Shown: positions 28,200-32,824 of the stretch, piece by piece | Layout of the letters: every line of letters starts with the position of its first letter | How positions within the stretch are numbered: the first letter of the stretch is position 1 | From: DAOTEJ01 sp035454085 | Lineage (GTDB): Bacteria; Pseudomonadota; Gammaproteobacteria; Burkholderiales; Burkholderiaceae_F | NCBI GenBank assembly: GCA_035454085.1 | Contig: DAOTEJ010000023.1 | Location: 1 to 32,824 of the forward strand | Length of the DNA stretch: 32,824 nt | Direction of reading: 5' to 3' | Program-made: the position numbers and the translations under genes | Notes under the pieces: generated by a model | Told to the model about the DNA's origin: nothing | The model's input: the letters and a program-made list of their open reading frames with translations, nothing else | Databases searched by the model: none

Positions 28200-29657
28200 C
28201 TACATCAGCACAATGTCGTACTGCTCCTGGTGGTACGCGCCCTCCACCTGCAGCGACACGCGCTTGCCGATGAAGTCCGAGAGCTGCGCCAGGGACTGCG
28301 ACTCTTCTTCCAGGAACAGGTCCACCACCTGCTGCGAGGCCAGCACGCGGAACTCGCGCGTCTCGCTGAAGGCGCGCCACTCGCGCACCACCTCGCGCAG
28401 GATCTCGTAGCACACGGTGCGCGGGGTCTTGAGCGATCCGCGGCCGCGGCAGGTGGGGCAGGGCTCGCACAGCACGTGGGCCAGAGACTCGCGGGTGCGC
28501 TTGCGCGTCATCTCCACCAGGCCCAGCTGGGTGAAGCCGTTGACGGTCATGCGCGTGCGGTCGCGCGACAGCGCACGCTTGAACTCGGCGAGCACGGCGT
28601 CGCGGTGCTCGGCGGCGGCCATGTCGATGAAGTCCACGATGATGATCCCGCCCAGGTTGCGCAGCCGCAGCTGGCGCGCGATGGCCTGGGTGGCCTCGAG
28701 GTTGGTCTTGAAGATGGTCTCGTCGAAGTTGCGCGTGCCCACGAAGCCGCCGGTGTTCACGTCCACCGTGGTCATCGCCTCGGTCTGGTCGATCACCAGG
28801 TAGCCGCCGCTCTTCAGGTCCACGCGGCGCTCGAGCGCGCGCTCGATCTCGGTGTCGATGGAATACACGTCGAACAGCGGCCGCTCGCCCGTGTAGTGCA
28901 GCAGGCGCTCGGCCACCTGGGGCACGTACTGCGCGGCAAACTCGCGCAGCTTGATGAAGTTCTCGCGCGAGTCCACCTGGATGCTGGCGGTCTCGGGGGT
29001 GACCATGTCGCGCAGCACGCGCTGCGCGAGCGAGAGCTCCTGGTACAGCAGGCTGGGCGCGGCGCGCAGGCGGCTCTCGTCGCGGATGCTGCCCCAGAGC
29101 TTGGCCAGGTAGGCCAGGTCGGCCTGCAGGCCGGCCTCGTCGGCGCCCTCGGCGCTGGTGCGGATGATGTAGCCGCCGGCCTCGTCGGCGGGCTTGAGTC
29201 CGGCCACCAGCGCGCGCAGGCGCTCGCGCTCGGGCTCGTCCTCGATGCGCTGGCTCACGCCGGTGTGCGGGTCCTGCGGCAGATACACCAGCATGCGCCC
29301 GGCAATGCTCACCTGGGTCGACAGGCGCGCGCCCTTGGTGCCGATCGGGTCCTTCATCACCTGCACCACCAGGGTGTCGCCCTCGCGCAGCAGGCGCTCG
29401 ATGGGCGGCGGCTTGTCGGCGCTCATCTGGCGGTATTCCCAGATGTCGGCCACGTGCAAGAAGGCGGCGCGCTCCAGGCCGATGTCCACGAAGGCCGACT
29501 GCATGCCCGGCAGCACGCGCGCCACCTTGCCCAGGTAGATGTTGCCCACCAGGCCGCGGTTGGCGCTGCGCTCCAGGTGAAGTTCCTGCACGGCACCCGC
29601 CAGCAGCACCGCGACGCGGGTCTCCTGGGGCGTGAGGTTGATGAGGATGTCTTCCAC
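28200..29657 (-). CDS. rng: Ribonuclease G
   Basis: A 485-aa endoribonuclease that matures 16S rRNA 5' ends and decays some mRNAs. The S1 RNA-binding domain covers about 35-120 (GNIYLGKVARVLPGMQSAFVDIG). The DNase I-like catalytic domain has D299 in TVDVNTG and D342 in VDFIDM, matching D303 and D346 of RNase E. The zinc-link CPTC is at 400-403. The length and absence of a long C-terminal scaffold separate it from RNase E. The start is GTG 29657. It ends the hemF-to-rng gene string, 53 bp after maf. Confidence 0.95.
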   Translation of the reverse strand: MEDILINLTPQETRVAVLLAGAVQELHLERSANRGLVGNIYLGKVARVLPGMQSAFVDIGLERAAFLHVADIWEYRQMSADKPPPIERLLREGDTLVVQVMKDPIGTKGARLSTQVSIAGRMLVYLPQDPHTGVSQRIEDEPERERLRALVAGLKPADEAGGYIIRTSAEGADEAGLQADLAYLAKLWGSIRDESRLRAAPSLLYQELSLAQRVLRDMVTPETASIQVDSRENFIKLREFAAQYVPQVAERLLHYTGERPLFDVYSIDTEIERALERRVDLKSGGYLVIDQTEAMTTVDVNTGGFVGTRNFDETIFKTNLEATQAIARQLRLRNLGGIIIVDFIDMAAAEHRDAVLAEFKRALSRDRTRMTVNGFTQLGLVEMTRKRTRESLAHVLCEPCPTCRGRGSLKTPRTVCYEILREVVREWRAFSETREFRVLASQQVVDLFLEEESQSLAQLSDFIGKRVSLQVEGAYHQEQYDIVLM

Positions 29658-29710
29658 GGCTGGCTCTTCGCGGGCGGCGTGCCCGGCCCGAGGATAGCCG
29701 CTGCGGCGCC

Positions 29711-30319
29711 CTAGACCACGCGCACGCCGAGCTGGGCGAGCAGTTGTGCGGTCTCGAACACGGGCAGGCCCATGATCCCGGTGTAGCTGCCCTCGATGTG
29801 CTCGACGAAGGCGCCCGCCAGGCCCTGGATGCCGTAGCCGCCGGCCTTGTCGAAGGGCTCGCCGCTGGCGATGTAGCGGCGGATCTCGTCGTCGGCCAGC
29901 GCGCGGAAGCGCACCGTGGACACTGAAAGGGTCTCGAGCACCGGCCCTTCGGTGGCCACCGCCACGGCGGTGCGCACCTCGTGGCTGCGGCCCGCCAGGC
30001 GCTTGAGGAAGGCGGTGGCCTCGACCGCGTCGGCCGGCTTGCCCAGGATTTCGCCGTCCACGATGACCACCGTGTCGGCGGCCAGCACCGGGCGCGGCAG
30101 CATGCCGCGCATGCGCGTGACCTGCGCCCCGAAGGCGGCCTTCTCGCGCGCGGTGCGCTCCACATAGCGCTCGGCGGGCTCGTCGGCGTGCTGCAGCTCG
30201 TCCACGTCGGCGCCGCGCGGCCCGGCCAGGCGCAGCAGCAGCGGGTCGAAGCGCACCCCGATCTGCTTGAGCAGTTCGCGGCGGCGCGGGCTGCGCGAGG
30301 CGAGGTAGATGGGTGTCAT
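29711..30319 (-). CDS. maf: Maf nucleotide pyrophosphatase (dTTP/UTP type, YhdE-like)
   Basis: A 202-aa Maf/HAM1-fold enzyme that removes pyrophosphate from nucleoside triphosphates to keep non-canonical nucleotides out of nucleic acid. The N-terminal LASRSPRRRELL loop and ADTVV (D82 as metal and catalytic region) are present. KAGGYGIQGLAG and YTGIMGLPVFET are intact and point to the YhdE-like dTTP/UTP branch rather than the YceF 7-methyl-GTP branch. It stands beside rng, as yhdE does in E. coli. The start is ATG 30319, 10 bp after rlmH. Confidence 0.93.
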   Translation of the reverse strand: MTPIYLASRSPRRRELLKQIGVRFDPLLLRLAGPRGADVDELQHADEPAERYVERTAREKAAFGAQVTRMRGMLPRPVLAADTVVIVDGEILGKPADAVEATAFLKRLAGRSHEVRTAVAVATEGPVLETLSVSTVRFRALADDEIRRYIASGEPFDKAGGYGIQGLAGAFVEHIEGSYTGIMGLPVFETAQLLAQLGVRVV

Positions 30320-30329
30320 GCGCAGGCCC

Positions 30330-30797
30330 TCAGGCGCGGTGGTAGGGGTGGCCCACGAGCAGCGACCACGCGCGGTAGAGCTGCTCGGCCAGCAGCACGC
30401 GGGCCAGGGCGTGCGGCAGCGTCATGGAGCTCAGGCGCAGCCGGGCGCGCGCGCCGCGCTTGAGCTCGGGGTCCAGCCCGTCGGCCCCGCCGATCAGAAA
30501 GGCCAGATGCTCGCCGGCGTCGCGCCAGCGGCCCAGCGCGGCGGCGAACTGCGCCGTGGTCCAGTCATCGCCGCGCTCGTCGAGCGCCACCACCAGGTGC
30601 CCCGCGGGCACGGCGGCGCGCAGGCGCTGGGCTTCCGCGGCTGCAAGCTGGGCCGGGCTCTGCCCGGCACGGGTCTCGGCCTTCACGGCCTTGAGTTCCA
30701 CGGCGAAGTCGGCGGGAAAGCGCTCGAGGTAGTCCTGCACGGCCGCGTCGGCCCAGGCAGGCTGCCGGGTGCCGACGGCGACGATGCTGATTTTCAT
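30330..30797 (-). CDS. rlmH: 23S rRNA (pseudouridine-1915-N3)-methyltransferase RlmH
   Basis: A 155-aa SPOUT-family enzyme, the usual size. It methylates N3 of pseudouridine 1915 in helix 69 of 23S rRNA on the assembled ribosome, using S-adenosylmethionine. The trefoil-knot cofactor loop LIGGADGLDPELK is visible, with LSSMTLPHALARVLLAEQLYRA after it. The invariant C-terminal HPYHR ends the protein. Homodimeric in the family. The start is ATG 30797, 34 bp after rsfS, and the order rsfS-rlmH is conserved in many bacteria. Confidence 0.97.
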   Translation of the reverse strand: MKISIVAVGTRQPAWADAAVQDYLERFPADFAVELKAVKAETRAGQSPAQLAAAEAQRLRAAVPAGHLVVALDERGDDWTTAQFAAALGRWRDAGEHLAFLIGGADGLDPELKRGARARLRLSSMTLPHALARVLLAEQLYRAWSLLVGHPYHRA

Positions 30798-30831
30798 CGG
30801 GCCGCGGTGGGGGCGCGATCGTGCGTTTGCG

Positions 30832-31497
30832 TTAGCCCGCGCGCTTGGCGGCCGTCTTGCGCGCGCGCGGCTTGGCGGCCGGCTTGGCGGTCTTGCCGGC
30901 GGCCCGGCGGGGCGCGCTGCCGGCGCTCTTGGCCGGCCGGGCCGACTTGGCTGACTTGGCTGACTTGGCTGATTTGGCGGACCTGGCTGCCGGCTTGGCC
31001 GCCGACCGCGCCGCGGGCTTCGCGCCCGAGCGGGCCGGCGCCTTGGCCGCGGGCTTGCGCGCCGCCGGCTTGCGCGCGGCCGGCGCGGGTTCCTCCGCGG
31101 CGACTTCCTCGGGCTCGGGCTCGGGCTCGGCCTCGGGCCGGGCCGGGCGACCGCCGCCCAGCACCATGCGCACCGGCTTGCCGCCCCAGATCTCTTCGAG
31201 CTTGTAATACGCGCGGATGGCGGGCTGCATGATGTGCACCACCGCGTCGCCCAGATCCACCAGCACCCATTCGCCCGTGTCCAGGCCCTCGGTGCTGATC
31301 ACGTGGCCGCCCGCGGCCTTGACCTTCTCGCCCACCCGGCTGGCGAGCGCGCGGGTCTGGCGGTTCGAGCTCGCGGTGGCGATCAGCACGCGGTCGAACA
31401 GGGTGGTGAGGCCGGTGGTGTTGAAGACCACGATGTCCTGCGCCTTCACGTCTTCGAGGGCGTCAACGATCGTGCGCTGCAGTTTCTTGATGTCCAT
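30832..31497 (-). CDS. rsfS: Ribosome silencing factor RsfS with a histone-H1-like C-terminal tail
   Basis: A 221-aa protein. Residues 1-113 are the complete RsfS (Iojap) domain: VDALEDVKAQDI, ATASSNRQTRAL, GEWVLVDLGDAVVHIM and YYKLEEIWG. The domain binds ribosomal protein uL14 and blocks subunit joining in starvation. RsfS is usually about 105-130 aa. Here an acidic Pro-Glu linker (about 118-140) leads to an 80-residue Ala/Lys/Pro/Arg tail with tandem Ser-Ala-Lys units, like the bacterial histone H1 homologues. The tail may contact rRNA; this is inference. ATG 31497 lies inside the 3' end of nadD (35-nt overlap). Confidence 0.93.
   Translation of the reverse strand: MDIKKLQRTIVDALEDVKAQDIVVFNTTGLTTLFDRVLIATASSNRQTRALASRVGEKVKAAGGHVISTEGLDTGEWVLVDLGDAVVHIMQPAIRAYYKLEEIWGGKPVRMVLGGGRPARPEAEPEPEPEEVAAEEPAPAARKPAARKPAAKAPARSGAKPAARSAAKPAARSAKSAKSAKSAKSARPAKSAGSAPRRAAGKTAKPAAKPRARKTAAKRAG
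30941..30985 (-). repeat. Five tandem 9-bp units in the RsfS tail
   Basis: Plus-strand units of the form GCTGACTTG run 30941-30949, 30950-30958, 30959-30967, 30968-30976 and 30977-30985. The second and third are identical, and the others differ by one to three bases. On the coding strand each encodes a Ser-Ala-Lys step (the last is Ala-Arg-type). A near-perfect short tandem repeat can expand or contract without a frameshift. Confidence 0.75.
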
Positions 31498-32209
31498 GCG
31501 GATTCCGATACAGGTGATGCGCCCGAATATAGTCCAGCACCGCCGGGCCCAGAGCGGCGCGCAGCTGCGCCTCGCCCTCGGGGGTGGGCGGCGCGGCCAG
31601 CGCGGCGCGCAGCGCGGTGGCCGACACCGGCACCGGCGGCATGGCGAACTCGATCACCGCGCCGGCGGGCCGGCGCAGGGCGGCTGCCGGCGCGGCCCGG
31701 CGCGGCAGCGCCCAGGCCTGCACGGCGGCGGCTGGTGTCAGCGCCGCCCCGGCCCGCTGCGCCACCGCGAGGTGCGCGTGCTCGGTGAGCGCCTGCCACT
31801 CGCGCCAGGTGTCGAGCCGGTCGAACTGGTCGCCGCCCACGATCAGCACCAGGGGCGTGGCTGGGCCCAGGGCGGCGCGCAGTTCGCGCAGGGTGTCGAT
31901 GGTGTAGCTCGGGCCGCCACGCGCGATCTCGTGCATGTCGAGCACCAGGCCCGGCTGCTCGCCCAGCGCAAGCTCGATCAGGTGCGCGCGGTCGGCCGCG
32001 CTGGCGGCCAGGGCGCCCTTCTGCCAGGGCTGGGCGGCGGGCATCAGCCGCACCTGTTCCAGCCCCAGGGCGGCGCGCGCCGCCTGGGCCAGGGCGAGGT
32101 GGCCACGGTGCACCGGGTCGAAGCTGCCACCCAGGATGCCCACGGCGCCGCTGCCCGCGCCCGTGGCGGACGGCCGCGACGCGCCGGGCGAGGCGGCGGC
32201 AGGGTTCAC
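31463..32209 (-). CDS. nadD: Nicotinate-nucleotide adenylyltransferase
   Basis: A 248-aa enzyme that joins nicotinate mononucleotide and ATP to deamido-NAD in NAD synthesis. The nucleotidyltransferase signature GGSFDPVHRGHL is at 27-38, containing the HxGH. The C-terminal PVSATALRA corresponds to the family ISxTxIR motif. The first 20 residues are an Ala/Ser/Gly-rich extension upstream of the conserved strand, so the true start could be slightly later. GTG 32209 is preferred because it overlaps the hemF stop as GTGA. The 3' end overlaps rsfS by 35 nt. Confidence 0.94.
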   Translation of the reverse strand: MNPAAASPGASRPSATGAGSGAVGILGGSFDPVHRGHLALAQAARAALGLEQVRLMPAAQPWQKGALAASAADRAHLIELALGEQPGLVLDMHEIARGGPSYTIDTLRELRAALGPATPLVLIVGGDQFDRLDTWREWQALTEHAHLAVAQRAGAALTPAAAVQAWALPRRAAPAAALRRPAGAVIEFAMPPVPVSATALRAALAAPPTPEGEAQLRAALGPAVLDYIRAHHLYRNPHGHQETAAHDR

Positions 32210-32824
32210 TCGCTCGCCCAGTCGCGCGGCCGCAGGAAGTCGGTGTAGAGCCGCGCCTCGGCCGAGCCGGGCTCGGGCGTCCAGTCGTAGCGCCAGGTGA
32301 CCTTGGGCGGCATGGACATGAGGATCGATTCCGTGCGCCCGCCCGACTGCAGCCCGAAATGCGTGCCGCGGTCGAACACCAGGTTGAACTCCACGTAGCG
32401 GCCGCGCCGATAGAGCTGGAAGTCACGCTCGCGCGGGCCCCAGTCGGTGGCGCGGCGGCGCTCGACGATGGGCTCGTAGGCGGGCAGGAAGGCGTCGCCC
32501 ACCGCGCGCATCAGCGCGAAGCTCTGATCGAAGGGCAGGGCGTGGAAGTCGTCGAAGAAGATCCCGCCCACCCCGCGCGGCTCGCGCCGGTGCTTCAGAT
32601 AGAAGTACTCGTCGCACCAGGTCTTGAAGCGCGGATACATCCCCTCGCCGAAGGGCGCCACGGCGTCGCGGCAGGTGCGGTGGAAGTGGCGCGCGTCGTC
32701 CTCGTGGCCGTAGTAGGGCGTCAGATCCATGCCGCCGCCGAACCACCACACGTCCTCGCCGCTCCCCTCGGGTGCTCGGGCGATGAAGAAGCGCACGTTC
32801 ATGTGCACCGTGGGAACGTAGGGG
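32206..32824 (-). CDS. hemF: Oxygen-dependent coproporphyrinogen III oxidase (partial, 5' end beyond window)
   Basis: The last 205 codons plus stop are visible; the gene continues past the right edge. The enzyme decarboxylates coproporphyrinogen III to protoporphyrinogen IX with molecular oxygen in haem synthesis. Signatures: PYVPTVHMNVRFF, WWFGGGMDLTPYY, GGIFFDDF, YVEFNLVFDRGTHFGLQSGGRTESILMSMPP split over the C-terminal half. These are diagnostic. Its presence implies an aerobic route to haem. The first gene visible in a minus-strand string ending with rng. Confidence 0.97.
   Translation of the reverse strand, partial: PYVPTVHMNVRFFIARAPEGSGEDVWWFGGGMDLTPYYGHEDDARHFHRTCRDAVAPFGEGMYPRFKTWCDEYFYLKHRREPRGVGGIFFDDFHALPFDQSFALMRAVGDAFLPAYEPIVERRRATDWGPRERDFQLYRRGRYVEFNLVFDRGTHFGLQSGGRTESILMSMPPKVTWRYDWTPEPGSAEARLYTDFLRPRDWASE

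Overview
The window is about 33 kb of very GC-rich DNA, densely packed with genes and carrying many 4-bp ATGA/GTGA stop-start overlaps. Gene content points to a betaproteobacterium, most likely of the order Burkholderiales. The evidence is the minus-strand block hemF-nadD-rsfS-rlmH-maf-rng, a gltX beside tRNA-Ala(GGC) and tRNA-Glu(UUC), an lpt/waa-type lipopolysaccharide block with msbA, and Burkholderiales-style DUF4124 and glycine-zipper envelope proteins. This is a reading of gene order and protein motifs by eye, not a database comparison.

Layout. 1-145: the Ala-Pro-rich 3' end of an unidentified gene and its intrinsic terminator, followed by a short REP-like palindrome. 250-6488: a divergent signalling/transport group. 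A voltage-gated-type potassium channel with a C-terminal zinc ribbon lies on the minus strand. On the plus strand are a calcineurin-like (class III cyclic-nucleotide type) phosphodiesterase, a SulP anion transporter carrying STAS and cyclic-nucleotide-binding domains, and a patatin phospholipase with an N-terminal cyclic-nucleotide-binding domain. 6624-11219: a complete five-gene Liv-type (HAAT) ABC uptake operon. 11327-13026: gltX, a good sigma70 promoter, tRNA-Ala(GGC), tRNA-Glu(UUC) and a strong terminator. 13164-14108: a convergent pair of small envelope proteins. 14267-17746: dnaE, the replicative polymerase.

17743-26012 is an envelope-glycan block. It holds two family-2 glycosyltransferases, an O-antigen-ligase-like membrane protein, two family-9 (heptosyltransferase-type) transferases and the lipid A flippase MsbA. 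An AhpD-like protein and a two-domain YbaY/MliC-like lipoprotein follow MsbA in the same transcription unit. These genes would build the lipopolysaccharide core, flip it and ligate polymer to it.

26046-28094 is the one clearly foreign-looking gene: visibly lower GC, different codon use, an odd start site, and a PD-(D/E)xK nuclease-like domain fused to an SF1 (DUF2075) helicase. It sits alone between core genes and is the best candidate for a defence or nucleic-acid-processing function. 28200-32824 returns to housekeeping on the minus strand: hemF (truncated by the window edge), nadD, rsfS with a long histone-H1-like tail, rlmH, maf and rng, tightly spaced like one operon.

No CRISPR array, insertion sequence, integrase or rRNA was seen. 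No gene-free stretch exceeds about 300 bp.
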